Positions 22,406-32,896 of a stretch of DNA of 64,000 nt are shown piece after piece (position 1 is the stretch's first letter; each line of letters opens with the position of its first letter). The stretch comes from Thermoleophilaceae bacterium (GTDB lineage Bacteria > Actinomycetota > Thermoleophilia > Solirubrobacterales > Thermoleophilaceae): contig JBBDYQ010000022.1 of the NCBI GenBank assembly GCA_040901445.1, positions 1-64,000 on the forward strand. Reading direction: 5' to 3'. A program made the translations under genes and the position numbers. Below the pieces are notes generated by a model, which saw nothing but the letters and a program-made list of their open reading frames with translations, was not told the origin of the DNA and did not search any database.

Positions 22406-24982
22406 GTGGTGAGCATCGAACGCACCCGCTACGAGCCGACCGAGTCCGAGTCCCGCGTCTTCGAGCGCTGGGAGTCCGCCGGCGTCTTCAGCCCCGAGCC
22501 CGGCGGCGATGCGAGCGACAACTTCTCCATCGCCGTGCCCCCGCCCAACGTCACCGGCGAGCTGCACATGGGCCACGCGCTCAACGGCACACTCCAGGAC
22601 GTCCTCATCCGGCTCGCGCGGATGCAGGGCCGCCGGGCCAAGTGGATCTACGGCACCGACCACGCCGGCATCGCCGTGCAGGTGAAGGTCGAGCAGCAGC
22701 TCGCGGAGGAGGGCAAGACCAAGCACGACGTGGGCCGCGAGGAGTTCGTGCAGCGGGCCTGGCGCTGGCGCGAGCGCTACGGGGGCGCCATCACCGGCCA
22801 GTACAAGCGCATCGGCGCGTCGCTGGACTACGCGGACGAGTGCTTCACGATGGACGACGCCTACGCGCGCGCCGTCACGCACGTGTTCGTGAAGCTGTTC
22901 GAGAAGGGCCTCGTCTACCGAGACAACTACATGGTCAACTGGGACCCGGGCATCCGCTCGGCCATCTCGGACCTCGAGGTCGAGCAGCGCCGCGTGGAGG
23001 ACACGCTCTACATGCTCGACTACCCGCTGGAGTCGGGGTCGGGCTCGATCACGGTGGCCACGGTGCGCCCCGAGACCATGCTGGCCGACACGGCGGTGGC
23101 GGTGAATCCCGGCGACGAGCGCTACCAGCGACTGATCGGCGAGACCGTCGTGCTGCCGCTCGTGGGCCGGCGGCTGAAGGTGATCGCCGACGAGTACGTG
23201 GACCCCGAGTTCGGCACCGGCGCGCTCAAGATCACCCCTGGCCACGACCCCAACGACTTCGAGATCGGCCGCGCCCACGGCCTCGAGGAGGTGTCGGTCA
23301 TCGGCGAGGACGGCCGCATGACCGCCGCGGCCGGCGAGCGCTTCGCGGGCATGACCGTGGACGAGGCGCGCAACGCCGTGGTGGCCGCCCTGCGCGACGA
23401 GGACCGCATCTCCGGGACCCGGCCCTTCGTGCACGACGTGCCGCACTCGCACCGCTCGGGCATGCGGATCGAGCCGCTGATCTCGCTCCAGTGGTTCTGC
23501 GACATGACCGAGCTCGCGAAGCCCGCGATCGAGGTGGTGCGCAGCGGCGAGGTGCGCTTCCACCCGGCCAACCCGCACACCGACGTCTACCTCAACTGGC
23601 TCGAGAACATCCGGCCCTGGTGCGTGTCGCGCCAGCTCTGGTGGGGTCACCAGATCCCGGTCTGGTACTGCGACGCCTGCGAGGAGACGTTCGTCGCCGA
23701 GCGCGAGCCCGGCCGCTGCGGCGCCTGCGACGGCGAGCTGCGCCGCGAACCAGACGTGCTCGACACCTGGTTCTCCTCGGCGCTGTGGCCGTTCGCCACG
23801 CTGGGCTGGCCCGAGCAGACCGACCAGCTGCGGGCGTTCTACCCCACCGACGTGCTCTCCACGGGGCGCGACATCATCTTCCTCTGGGTCGCCCGGATGA
23901 TCATGTTCGGGGTCGAGTTCACCGGCCGGGTGCCGTTCACCGACGTCCCGATCCATGCCACGATCCAGGCGCCCGACGGGCGGCGGATGTCCAAGTCGCT
24001 GGGCACGGGCATCGACCCGCTCGAGCTGGTGGACTCCTACGGCGCGGACGCCCTGCGCTTCGGCCTGCTCGCGATGTCCTCCTCCCAGGACGTGCGCTTC
24101 AGCGAGGAGCGCGTCAAGCAGGGGCGCGAGCTGGCCAACAAGCTCTGGAACGCGTCCCGCCTCGTGCTGATGCAGGTGGAGGAGGCGGCGCCCGAGCCCA
24201 GGCCGGAGACCGTGGAGGACCGCTGGATCCTCTCCCTGCTCGAGCGCGCCACCGAGCGCATCGGCGGCCGCTACGAGGACTTCGACCTCTTCCGCGCGTC
24301 GCTCGACCTCTACGACGTGTTCTGGGACGAGGTCTGCGACTGGTACCTCGAGCTGGCCAAGCCGCGCCTCTATGACGCCGGCGCCGACCGCAGCGCGGTG
24401 TCGGCCACCCTCGTGCACGTGCTGGAGCGCGTGCTCGCGCTGCTGCACCCGGTCATGCCGTTCGTCACCGAGGAGATCTGGTCGTTCCTGCCCGGCGAGC
24501 GCCGGCTGCTGGCCGCCTCGCCCTGGCCGCAGGCCGACGTGTCGCGCCACGACCCCGAGGCGGAGGCGGTCGTCGAGCGGCTCAAGGGCGCCGTCGGTGC
24601 GCTGCGGCGCTGGCGCGAGGACGTGGGGGCGAAGGCCGCGGTGCGTCCGCGCGCGCGGCTCGTCGGGGACGGCTACGAGGAGATCGCGGCGCACGTCTTC
24701 CGGCTCGCCCGCTTCGAGCTCACGGCCGAGGTGGGCGAGGCGGTGGCGGCCGTCGCGGTCCCCGGGGGGACCGTGGAGATCCTCGCGAGCGAGGACATCG
24801 ACCCGGCCGAGGCCGAGCGCCGCCGCGCCGAGCGGCGGAAGGTGCTCGCGGGGGAGATCGCCCGTGCCGAGGACAAGCTCGCCAACGAGAAGTTCGTGGA
24901 GCGCGCTCCCGCCGACGTCGTGGAGGGCGAGCGCCAGAAGCTCGACGGGCTCCGGGCGGAGCTCCGCGAGCTCGGGGACTGA
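22406..24982 (+). CDS. valS: Valyl-tRNA synthetase
   Basis: An 858-residue class I synthetase. The HIGH motif is in PPPNVTGELHMGHALN; WWGHQIPVWYC marks the catalytic core; KMSKS is GRRMSKSLGTG. The editing domain lies between (TVRPETMLADTAVAV, GTGALKITPGHD), and the C-terminus ends in a coiled coil (AEDKLANEKFVERAP). The GTG at 22406 (or 22409) is chosen for position after the -10 box and similarity to other ValRS N-termini; the frame is open upstream to 22322. It charges tRNA-Val in the cytoplasm. Confidence 0.95.
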   Translation: MVSIERTRYEPTESESRVFERWESAGVFSPEPGGDASDNFSIAVPPPNVTGELHMGHALNGTLQDVLIRLARMQGRRAKWIYGTDHAGIAVQVKVEQQLAEEGKTKHDVGREEFVQRAWRWRERYGGAITGQYKRIGASLDYADECFTMDDAYARAVTHVFVKLFEKGLVYRDNYMVNWDPGIRSAISDLEVEQRRVEDTLYMLDYPLESGSGSITVATVRPETMLADTAVAVNPGDERYQRLIGETVVLPLVGRRLKVIADEYVDPEFGTGALKITPGHDPNDFEIGRAHGLEEVSVIGEDGRMTAAAGERFAGMTVDEARNAVVAALRDEDRISGTRPFVHDVPHSHRSGMRIEPLISLQWFCDMTELAKPAIEVVRSGEVRFHPANPHTDVYLNWLENIRPWCVSRQLWWGHQIPVWYCDACEETFVAEREPGRCGACDGELRREPDVLDTWFSSALWPFATLGWPEQTDQLRAFYPTDVLSTGRDIIFLWVARMIMFGVEFTGRVPFTDVPIHATIQAPDGRRMSKSLGTGIDPLELVDSYGADALRFGLLAMSSSQDVRFSEERVKQGRELANKLWNASRLVLMQVEEAAPEPRPETVEDRWILSLLERATERIGGRYEDFDLFRASLDLYDVFWDEVCDWYLELAKPRLYDAGADRSAVSATLVHVLERVLALLHPVMPFVTEEIWSFLPGERRLLAASPWPQADVSRHDPEAEAVVERLKGAVGALRRWREDVGAKAAVRPRARLVGDGYEEIAAHVFRLARFELTAEVGEAVAAVAVPGGTVEILASEDIDPAEAERRRAERRKVLAGEIARAEDKLANEKFVERAPADVVEGERQKLDGLRAELRELGD

Positions 24983-24996
24983 GGCGGGCGGCGCAG

Positions 24997-26244
24997 GTGG
25001 ACGCGCGCGAGGCGGAGCGGCTGCTGCTCGACCTCGAGCTGTTCGGCATGCGCTTCGGGCTCGACCGCATGTTCAAGCTCACTACCGCGCTGGGAATGCC
25101 GCAGCGCCGCTTCGCGTCCGTGCATGTGGTGGGCACCAACGGCAAGTCCTCGACGGTGCGGATGATCGCCGCGATCCTCCAGCGCCACGGCCTGCGCACG
25201 GGCAGCTTCACCTCGCCCCACCTGCGCTCGTTCGCCGAGCGGATCGAGGTGGGGGAGAAGCCGGTGTCCGGCGCCGACTTCGGCGCCGCGGTGGGCCGCG
25301 CCTGGCAGGCCGCCAAGCTCGTGAACCGGACGTTGCCCGATGACGACGAGGTCACCCAGTTCGAGCTGCTCACCGCAGCCGCCTATCACGAGCTGGCCCG
25401 GCGGGAGGTCGAGGTGGCCGTGGTGGAGGCCGGCCTCGGCGGCCGCTACGACGCCACGAACGTCATCCCCTCGAAGGTTCAGGTGCTCACGGGCGTCGGC
25501 CTGGAGCACACCCGCTGGCTGGGCCCGGCGATCGCCGACATCGCCGAGGAGAAGCTCGCGGTGGTGCGCGACCACGGGCTGCTCGTGCTGCCGGCGAAGC
25601 TGGCGCCGGACGCCGAGCAGGTGGCGGCGCGGGTGGCGCGGGAGCGCACGGCCACCGTGGTGCGCGCGGCGCCGGAGGAGACCGGCTTCCCGCTGCGCGC
25701 CAGGGGCGCATTCCAGCGGGCCAACTTCGCGCTCGCCGAGGCGGCGGCCGAGGGCTTCCTGGGGCGCGAGCTCGACCGCGGCGCGGTCCGGCGGGCGGCG
25801 GCGGAGCTCGAGGTGGCGGGGAGGCTCCAGCTCGTGGGCAAGCGCCCGCTCACGCTCTACGACGGCGCGCACAACCCCGCAGGCGCCCGTGCGCTGGCCG
25901 GCTCGCTGCCCGAGCTGCTCGCCGGGCGGCCGCTCACCCTCGTCCTCTCGGTGCTCGAGGACAAGGACGCGGCTGCCATGCTCGCCGAGCTCGTGCCGCT
26001 CGCGCGGCGCGTCGTGCTCACCCGCTGCGCCAACCCGCGTGCGCTCTCGCCGGCCACGCTCGAATCGCTCGTGGCCAAGCTGCCCGGCGCGCCTGCGGCG
26101 GAGACGGTCGCCGACCCGTCAGCCGCGGTGGCGCGCGCCCGCGAGCTGGCGGCCGAAGGCGGCGCGGTGCTCGCCACCGGGTCGATCTACCTGATCGCCG
26201 ACCTCGTGCGCGATCCGGCCTCCGTGCGAGCCTCCACGCTCTGA
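24997..26244 (+). CDS. folC: Folylpolyglutamate/dihydrofolate synthase
   Basis: A 415-residue Mur-ligase-like enzyme. The P-loop is HVVGTNGKSSTVRM; the omega-loop region SFTSPHLRSFAERIEV and VVEAGLGGRYDATNVI are typical of FolC, as is TLYDGAHNPAGARALA. It adds glutamate to folates and may also make dihydrofolate from dihydropteroate. It lies 14 bases after valS, the common valS-folC order. Its stop overlaps the start of a tiny membrane-protein gene. Confidence 0.93.
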   Translation: MDAREAERLLLDLELFGMRFGLDRMFKLTTALGMPQRRFASVHVVGTNGKSSTVRMIAAILQRHGLRTGSFTSPHLRSFAERIEVGEKPVSGADFGAAVGRAWQAAKLVNRTLPDDDEVTQFELLTAAAYHELARREVEVAVVEAGLGGRYDATNVIPSKVQVLTGVGLEHTRWLGPAIADIAEEKLAVVRDHGLLVLPAKLAPDAEQVAARVARERTATVVRAAPEETGFPLRARGAFQRANFALAEAAAEGFLGRELDRGAVRRAAAELEVAGRLQLVGKRPLTLYDGAHNPAGARALAGSLPELLAGRPLTLVLSVLEDKDAAAMLAELVPLARRVVLTRCANPRALSPATLESLVAKLPGAPAAETVADPSAAVARARELAAEGGAVLATGSIYLIADLVRDPASVRASTL

Positions 26245-26363
26245 TGAACCCCGGCGACGGCCCCAGCTTCGTGACGATGATCGCTTTCGTGGCGATCGTG
26301 GTTGCCCTCGTGATCCTCGTGTTCTTCGGGATCGGATACGGGCTGGGACGCCTTTTCCTGTAG
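26244..26363 (+). CDS. Single-span membrane mini-protein, 39 residues
   Basis: ATG at 26244 overlaps the folC stop (TGATG), stop at 26361-26363. After a short polar start (MNPGDGPSF) nearly everything is hydrophobic (IAFVAIVVALVILVFFGIGY). The overlap suggests translational coupling to folC. Function unknown. Confidence 0.55.
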   Translation: MNPGDGPSFVTMIAFVAIVVALVILVFFGIGYGLGRLFL

Positions 26364-26395
26364 GCGGGCCGGGCGTTTGTGCCCGGCGCCCCCGC

Positions 26396-26401
26396 TACAC
26401 T
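26396..26401 (+). promoter_or_regulatory. -10 element of the zinc-ribbon protein gene
   Basis: TACACT ends 10 bases before the ATG at 26412. Confidence 0.45.
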
Positions 26402-26411
26402 CCGGGCGCTC

Positions 26412-26972
26412 ATGGGCCTTCTCGCCGTGTTCGGGATCACGAACGACGGGCTGAACCTGGCCGTCAGCCTGCTGCTCCTGTTCCTAGTGGTCATCTGGCT
26501 GGCGCTCGTCTGGTGGACGTACTCGGACGCCCGGCGCCGCATCGAGGACCCCATGCTCGTGGGCTGCGCCACCGTGGCGGCGCTGTTCCCGTTCATCGGC
26601 ACGGTCATCTACATGATCGTGCGCCCGCCCGAGTTCACCGAGGACGTGCGCGAGCGCGAGCTTGAGATCGCAGCGGCCGAGGCGCGGCTCGCTCAGATGG
26701 ACTACCTGGCCTGCCCGTACTGCGACTTCGACATCGAGAAGACCTTCCTCCGCTGCCCCAGTTGCCTCCGCCGACTCAAGGAGCCCTGCGCCACCTGCGG
26801 CAAGCCGCTCGACCCGCGCTGGAAGATCTGCCCCTACTGCGAGGCGGAGATCGGCCAGGCGCCCCCGCGCCGCCGCCGCCGCCCCGCATCGGCCCCGGCC
26901 GCGGACGCCGGGGCGGGCACCGGCGGCACCGCGGAGCAGCAGGCAGTCAGACGCCCGCGCCAGGTCACCTGA
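26412..26972 (+). CDS. Membrane protein with double zinc ribbon
   Basis: A 186-residue protein. Two N-terminal hydrophobic segments ([19 protein letters not shown] and [15 protein letters not shown]) are followed by a charged helix, then zinc-ribbon pairs: [22 protein letters not shown] and CPYCEAEIG. The C-terminal tail is Arg/Ala/Pro-rich and probably disordered. Such proteins are common in actinobacteria but have no assigned function. It has its own leaderless-type promoter. Confidence 0.75.
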   Translation: MGLLAVFGITNDGLNLAVSLLLLFLVVIWLALVWWTYSDARRRIEDPMLVGCATVAALFPFIGTVIYMIVRPPEFTEDVRERELEIAAAEARLAQMDYLACPYCDFDIEKTFLRCPSCLRRLKEPCATCGKPLDPRWKICPYCEAEIGQAPPRRRRRPASAPAADAGAGTGGTAEQQAVRRPRQVT

Positions 26973-27330
26973 CGCCGCCGAGCGTGCGGAGTTGACCACC
27001 GTATGGGTCGCAAAGTCCGCACGGTCGGCCCGAACGCCGGAGGGCCCGGTCACCGGAGACGAGTCATCCCGCGTTGGGTTAACCGGCGAGTGTGGCGAGG
27101 CACCGCCGAGCGACCGAGGTGGTGGTGAGCCAGATTGTCGCGCGAGTCCACTTCCACCCTCCCTCACTGCCAACCTGGCAGCGCTGCCAGACCACGGCGG
27201 GGCGAAAGGACACAGCCAACCGTGGAATCACTCATCTACAGGGGCGGTAACTCTGGTGCCGCGCAGTCCCGCCGGCTCAAGCCCCGATAGCCTGCCCGGC
27301 CGCGAATCAGAACGACCCCAAGGAGCCTCC
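26973..27330 (+). other. Long intergenic region upstream of ndk, possibly structured
   Basis: About 358 bases with no convincing gene. It contains potential stems (for example GGCCC/GGGCC around 27027-27050) and a perfect 16-base palindrome CTGGCAGCGCTGCCAG at 27175-27190. Near the right end a -10 box TAGCCT (27288-27293) serves ndk. A non-coding RNA or riboswitch is possible, but the sequence did not match a family I could name. Confidence 0.4.
27288..27293 (+). promoter_or_regulatory. -10 element of ndk
   Basis: TAGCCT; the start codon is 37 bases downstream and has AAGGAG, so this gene has a short leader with ribosome binding site. Confidence 0.4.
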
Positions 27331-27735
27331 GTGCAGCGCACCCTCATCCTCGTCAAGCCCGACGCCTTCGCCCGCCGCCTCACCGGCGAGGTGCTCGCCC
27401 GCTTCGAGCGCAAGGGCCTGGCCATCGCCGCGATGAAGCACATGACCGTCGACCAGGCGCTCGCCGAGCAGCACTACGCCGAGCACGCCGGCAAGCCCTT
27501 CTTCGGGGAGCTCGTGGAGTTCATCACCGGCGGACCGCTCGTCGCGCTCGTGCTCGAGGGCCACGAGGCCGTGGCCGCAGCGCGCCAGGTGATCGGCGCC
27601 ACCAACCCGGTCGAGGCCGCCCCCGGCTCGATCCGCGGCGACCTCGGGCTCGAGGTGCAGACCAACCTCGTCCACGGCTCGGACTCCACCGAGTCCGCCG
27701 CGCGCGAGGTCGGACTCTTCTTCCCCGAGCTTTAG
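27331..27735 (+). CDS. ndk: Nucleoside diphosphate kinase
   Basis: A 134-residue Ndk. [13 protein letters not shown] is the N-terminal signature, and [16 protein letters not shown] carries the active-site His that is phosphorylated during transfer of gamma-phosphate between NTPs and NDPs. GTG 27331 has AAGGAG upstream. Normal family length. maf follows after 11 bases. Confidence 0.96.
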   Translation: MQRTLILVKPDAFARRLTGEVLARFERKGLAIAAMKHMTVDQALAEQHYAEHAGKPFFGELVEFITGGPLVALVLEGHEAVAAARQVIGATNPVEAAPGSIRGDLGLEVQTNLVHGSDSTESAAREVGLFFPEL

Positions 27736-27746
27736 ATGGCCATCTA

Positions 27747-28307
27747 GTGCTCACGCTCGCCTCCCGTTCTCCGCAGCGGCGGGCGATCCTCACCCAGCTC
27801 GGCGTGGAGTTCCGCGTCGAGCCCGCCGACGTCGAGGAGATCGGCGAGGGCGACCCGCGCGCGGTGGTGGTCGACAACGCCCTGCGCAAGGCCCGAGCGG
27901 TGGCGGGCGAGCGGGTGCTCGGAGTGGACACCGAGGTGGTGCTCGACGGGGTGGTCTACGGCAAGGCCGGCGACGAGCACGAGGCACGCAGGCACCTGAG
28001 CCGCCTGTCCGGCCGCGAGCACGAGGTCTGGAGCGGGATAGCCCTGCGCTCCGAGGCCCGCGGGGAGCAGACGGCCGCAGCCGTCACGCTCGTGCGCTTC
28101 CGCACGCTCGAGGAGGATTGGATCGACTGGTATCTGGCCACCGGCGAGTGGCGCGAACGCGCCGGCGCATACGCCATCCAGGGGCTCGGATCCTCGCTCG
28201 TGGAGCGGGTCGAGGGCGACTTCTGGAACGTCGTGGGGTTGCCGGTGTATGAGCTTGTGCGCCTGGCGCCGGACCTGGTCCTTCACGCCCAGGGCGGCCA
28301 GGGGTAG
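27747..28307 (+). CDS. maf: Maf-family nucleotide pyrophosphatase
   Basis: A 186-residue Maf/Ham1-type protein: LTLASRSPQRRAIL at the N-terminus (substrate loop), GVDTEVVLDG, and YAIQGLGSSLVERVEGDFWN, the conserved end. The family hydrolyses non-canonical or pyrimidine NTPs and affects septum formation. The GTG start lies 11 bases after ndk, so the two are co-transcribed. Confidence 0.9.
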   Translation: MLTLASRSPQRRAILTQLGVEFRVEPADVEEIGEGDPRAVVVDNALRKARAVAGERVLGVDTEVVLDGVVYGKAGDEHEARRHLSRLSGREHEVWSGIALRSEARGEQTAAAVTLVRFRTLEEDWIDWYLATGEWRERAGAYAIQGLGSSLVERVEGDFWNVVGLPVYELVRLAPDLVLHAQGGQG

Positions 28308-28366
28308 TTCGTTACACTCCCTGCGCGGGTCGTGCGCCCTCCACCCTCTGTGCGCCCCGCGGATGA

Positions 28367-29452
<1,086 letters not shown>

Positions 29453-29470
29453 GCCGCGGGGCGGAAACGC

Positions 29471-30388
29471 TTGTCCCCCGGTTACGACAAGCAGGTGATC
29501 CGCAGGCGCCGAGCGACGCTCGGCGTGCTGGTGGGCATCTCGCTGGTCCTCATCACCGTGTACTTCAGCGAGGGGGCGGGCGGCGCCCTGCACGCCGTCC
29601 AGCGCGGCGCCCAGGAGGCCCTGGCGCCCATCGAGACCGGCGCCGGCAAGGTGCTCAAGCCCTTCCGCGACCTGGCGAACTGGGTGGGCGACGTGGTGGA
29701 CGCCAAGGGCGAGAACGAGAAGCTGCGCACCGAGAACGAGCGCCTCCAGAAGAGCCTGGCGCGGGCCGAGGTGGCCGCGCGAGACGGGGAGCAGGCGCGC
29801 TCGCTGGTCGGACTCGCCGAGTTCGAGGGCTACCCCGACGGCGTGGACCCCGTCACGGCCCGCGTGATCGTGCGCTCGCCGACCGTCTGGTACTCGGCGG
29901 TGCAGATCGACAAGGGCTCCAGCGACGGGGTCGAGGTGAACATGCCGGTGGTCGCCGCCAGCGAGGATCCCGAGGGCACCGGCGGCCTCGCGGGCCGGGT
30001 GGTGTCGGTCACCTCCGGCACCGCCCGGGTCATGCTCATCACCGATGCCGACAGCGGCGTGGGCTCCGAGGTGTTCCCCGGCGGGGAGAGCGGCGTCGTG
30101 CGGCCCGAGGTCGGCAAGCCCACCGACCTCCTGCTCGACTTCATCGAGACGGGGCGCAGGATCGAGAAGGGCAACACGGTGATCACGTCGGGCTTCGGCT
30201 CGCGCGACACCGAGTCGCACTTCCCGCGCGGCATCCCGATCGGCGTGGTGCGGCGAGTGGACCAGAGCGAGCTCGACCTCTACCAGCGCGTGCACCTGCG
30301 CCCATTCGCCGACCTGCGGCGGATGGACGTCGTCCAGGTGCTGCGCCCGGCGGGCCGCGGCGAGCGCGCGGAGGTGGGCGCGGAGTGA
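29471..30388 (+). CDS. mreC: Rod-shape-determining protein MreC
   Basis: A 305-residue bitopic protein: short cytoplasmic part, one membrane helix (TLGVLVGISLVLITVYF), a coiled coil (ENEKLRTENERLQKSLARAE) and the paired beta-domain with IVRSPTVWYSAVQIDKGSSD and FGSRDTESHFPRGIPIG. TTG start at 29471. It links MreB to PBP2 outside the membrane. It overlaps mreD by 4 bases. Confidence 0.92.
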   Translation: MSPGYDKQVIRRRRATLGVLVGISLVLITVYFSEGAGGALHAVQRGAQEALAPIETGAGKVLKPFRDLANWVGDVVDAKGENEKLRTENERLQKSLARAEVAARDGEQARSLVGLAEFEGYPDGVDPVTARVIVRSPTVWYSAVQIDKGSSDGVEVNMPVVAASEDPEGTGGLAGRVVSVTSGTARVMLITDADSGVGSEVFPGGESGVVRPEVGKPTDLLLDFIETGRRIEKGNTVITSGFGSRDTESHFPRGIPIGVVRRVDQSELDLYQRVHLRPFADLRRMDVVQVLRPAGRGERAEVGAE

Positions 30389-30963
30389 CCCTCTCCGGCA
30401 ACACGGCCGCGCGCTTCGGCGCGCTCGTCTTCTTCGCGGCCATCCTGCAGATCTCCGGCTTCGGGGACATCCGGGTGCTCGGCGGCCACGCCGACCTCGT
30501 GCCGCTGCTGGTGGCGGCGGTCGCCCTGTTCGCCGGCTCGGTCCCAGCGGCGTTCGCCGGCTTCTTCTGTGGCCTGCTGCTGGATCTCGCGATCGGCAAC
30601 AACCTCGGCGCCACCGCGCTCGTGCTCACCGCGGTGGGCTACGGCGTGGGTCGCTACTGCGAGGTCCGCAGGCCCTCCAACTCGCTCGCCCCGATCCCGG
30701 TGGCCGCCGCCGCCACCGCCGGCTACGTCGTCGCGTTCGCCGCCGTGAGCTTCATGCTGGAGATCGAGGCCTCGGTCAGCCCGATCGTGTTTCGCGAGAT
30801 GATCCTCACCACGCTGCTCAACGCCGTGCTCGCGCTGCCGTTCTTCGCGCTCGTCCGGCGCGTGCTGCGCCCGGTGCTGACCGTGGACCCCGTCGACGTG
30901 CGCCGGCGCCGGCGCAACCCGCGCGAGGCCGGGCCCCTCGGCCTGCGTGGCCTGGAGGTCTGA
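30385..30963 (+). CDS. mreD: Rod-shape-determining protein MreD
   Basis: A 192-residue integral membrane protein with about five helices (for example LVPLLVAAVALFAGSVPAAF, and FFCGLLLDLAIGNNLGATAL, the conserved MreD core). The GTG start overlaps the mreC stop (GTGA). The C-terminus is a basic cytoplasmic tail. It partners MreC in the elongasome. Confidence 0.88.
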   Translation: MTLSGNTAARFGALVFFAAILQISGFGDIRVLGGHADLVPLLVAAVALFAGSVPAAFAGFFCGLLLDLAIGNNLGATALVLTAVGYGVGRYCEVRRPSNSLAPIPVAAAATAGYVVAFAAVSFMLEIEASVSPIVFREMILTTLLNAVLALPFFALVRRVLRPVLTVDPVDVRRRRRNPREAGPLGLRGLEV

Positions 30964-30970
30964 GGGCTCG

Positions 30971-32896
30971 GTGTATCGCGAGACCCGCACCCCCGCCATG
31001 AGCCCTCAGCTCGCGCTGCGCGTGGCCGTCATCGGCGGCGTCGCGCTCGCTCTGTTCGCGATCATCTTCTTCCGCCTCTGGTACCTGCAGGTGCTGTCGG
31101 GCGACCAGTACCTGGCCGAGGCCAACGACAACCGCGTGCGCGAGGTCACGATCCAGGCGCCGCGCGGCGAGATCGTGGACCGCGAGGGCACCGTCCTGGT
31201 GGAGAACCGCCCGAGCACGGTGCTCAAGGTCTCGCCCAAGGACCTGCCCGAGCGCCAGGAGACCAAGACCCGCCTCTACGACCGTCTCGCCGACCTCACG
31301 GGTCAGAGCCGGCGCGAGATCCGCACCAGCGTGCGCGAGCAGCTCCGCGCGCAGCCATTCGCCGCGGCCACCGTTAAGAGCGACGTGGGCGAGGACACCG
31401 TGGCCTACATACTCGAGAACCAGAGCCGCTTCCCCGGTGTCGAGGTGCAGAACGTGCACCTGCGGGAGTACCCCCACGACGAACTCGGCGCGCACCTCTT
31501 CGGCACGGTCGGCGAGGTCACCGAGGAGCAGCTCGAGGACGAGCGCTACCGCGGCGTGGACCTCGGCGACCGCGTGGGCCAGTCCGGGATCGAGTACTCC
31601 TACGACCGCTTCCTGCGCGGCGAGAACGGCGCCACCCGCCTGCAGGTGGACGCGCTGGGCAATCTGCGTCAGGAGATCGGGCGGCGCGAGCCCGAGCAGG
31701 GCCGCCAGCTGCGCCTCACACTCGACCTCGACGTGCAGGAGGCGGGCCAGAGGGCGCTCGGAGACCAGCGCGGCGCGTTCGTGGTCATGGACGCGCGCAC
31801 CGGCGAGATGGTCGCGCTGGGGAGCTCGCCCTCGTTCGACCCCAACAGCTTCGCCAAGGTCTTCAGGCAGTCCGACTACGAGCGGCTGGTGGACCCCGCC
31901 AACGGTGCTCCGCTCCAGAACCGGGCCATCGCGGGCCTCTATCCCACGGGCTCGGTGTTCAAGCCGATCACCGCGGTGGCGGGACTGATGGGCGGCCTCA
32001 TCGGGCCGGACACGGTGATCAACGACGGCGGCTCGATCACGGTCGGCGACCGCGAGTTCGAGAACGACCGCGGCACAGTGCACGGCGCGGTGGACCTGCG
32101 TCGTGCGCTCGAGGTGTCGAGCGACGTCTACTTCTACCTGCTCGGCCGCGACAGCTGGGACGACAACCTCATCCAGCGCTGGTCGCGCCAGCTCGGCCTG
32201 GGGCACACCACCGGCGTCGACCTCCCGGGTGAGGCCGACGGGCGGGTGCCCAGCGAGAAGTGGCGCAACGAGGAGTTCGCGAAGTTCCAGGACTGCGCGG
32301 ACAAGGAAGGGCTCTCGCTCCAGGGGGCGGTGCCGGAGTGTGGCTTCATCAATCGCCCCTGGGGCCCCGGCGACAACGTGAACCTCTCCATCGGCCAGGG
32401 CGACCTCGCGGCCACGCCGCTGCAGATGGCGGTGGCGTACGCGACCATCGCCAACGGCGGCTACGTGGTCACGCCGCATCTGGGCCTGCGCGTCGAGGAC
32501 GACGAGGGCCGTGCGCTGCAGCAGTTCGAGGCGCCGCGGCGCGAGAAGGTGTCCATCGACGCGCGCTACCGCGACGCGATCATGGACGGCCTGCGCCAGG
32601 CGGCCCAGGGCGCCGGCGGCACCTCCACGACGGTGTTCGAGGGCTTCCCGGTGCCGGTGGCGGGCAAGACGGGCACGGCGGAGCGCGGGCCCAGCAACCC
32701 CAGCCAGTCGTGGTACATGGCGCTCGCGCCCGCCGACAAGCCGCAGTACGTCGTGGCGGTGACCTTCGAGCGCGGCGGCTACGGCGCCGAGACCGCGGCG
32801 CCCGCGGCGCGCCGCATCCTGGCCGCGCTCTTCAACGTGAGGGACGACAACCGTGAGGAGGCGGTGGCGGAGGCCCGCGCCACCGCGGTCGAGTGA
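30971..32896 (+). CDS. mrdA: Penicillin-binding protein 2 (elongation transpeptidase)
   Basis: A 641-residue class B PBP. One N-terminal membrane helix (VIGGVALALFAIIFFRLWY) is followed by the pedestal domain (APRGEIVDREGTVLVENRPS). The transpeptidase domain has SxxK in PTGSVFKPITA, SxD/N in VSSDVYFYLLG and KTG in VAGKTGTAE. GTG 30971 follows mreD by 7 bases. It cross-links peptidoglycan together with the RodA glycosyltransferase encoded next. Confidence 0.94.
   Translation: MYRETRTPAMSPQLALRVAVIGGVALALFAIIFFRLWYLQVLSGDQYLAEANDNRVREVTIQAPRGEIVDREGTVLVENRPSTVLKVSPKDLPERQETKTRLYDRLADLTGQSRREIRTSVREQLRAQPFAAATVKSDVGEDTVAYILENQSRFPGVEVQNVHLREYPHDELGAHLFGTVGEVTEEQLEDERYRGVDLGDRVGQSGIEYSYDRFLRGENGATRLQVDALGNLRQEIGRREPEQGRQLRLTLDLDVQEAGQRALGDQRGAFVVMDARTGEMVALGSSPSFDPNSFAKVFRQSDYERLVDPANGAPLQNRAIAGLYPTGSVFKPITAVAGLMGGLIGPDTVINDGGSITVGDREFENDRGTVHGAVDLRRALEVSSDVYFYLLGRDSWDDNLIQRWSRQLGLGHTTGVDLPGEADGRVPSEKWRNEEFAKFQDCADKEGLSLQGAVPECGFINRPWGPGDNVNLSIGQGDLAATPLQMAVAYATIANGGYVVTPHLGLRVEDDEGRALQQFEAPRREKVSIDARYRDAIMDGLRQAAQGAGGTSTTVFEGFPVPVAGKTGTAERGPSNPSQSWYMALAPADKPQYVVAVTFERGGYGAETAAPAARRILAALFNVRDDNREEAVAEARATAVE

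Noticed and set aside
22316-24694. Minus-strand frame continuing the small 22148-22315 gene across valS
   Set aside because: Only the last 55 codons look like protein; the rest mirrors valS.
26973-27330. RNase P RNA, tmRNA or c-di-GMP riboswitch upstream of ndk
   Set aside because: A short AAAGTCCG-like string recalls RNase P and GEMM motifs, but other conserved segments are absent.
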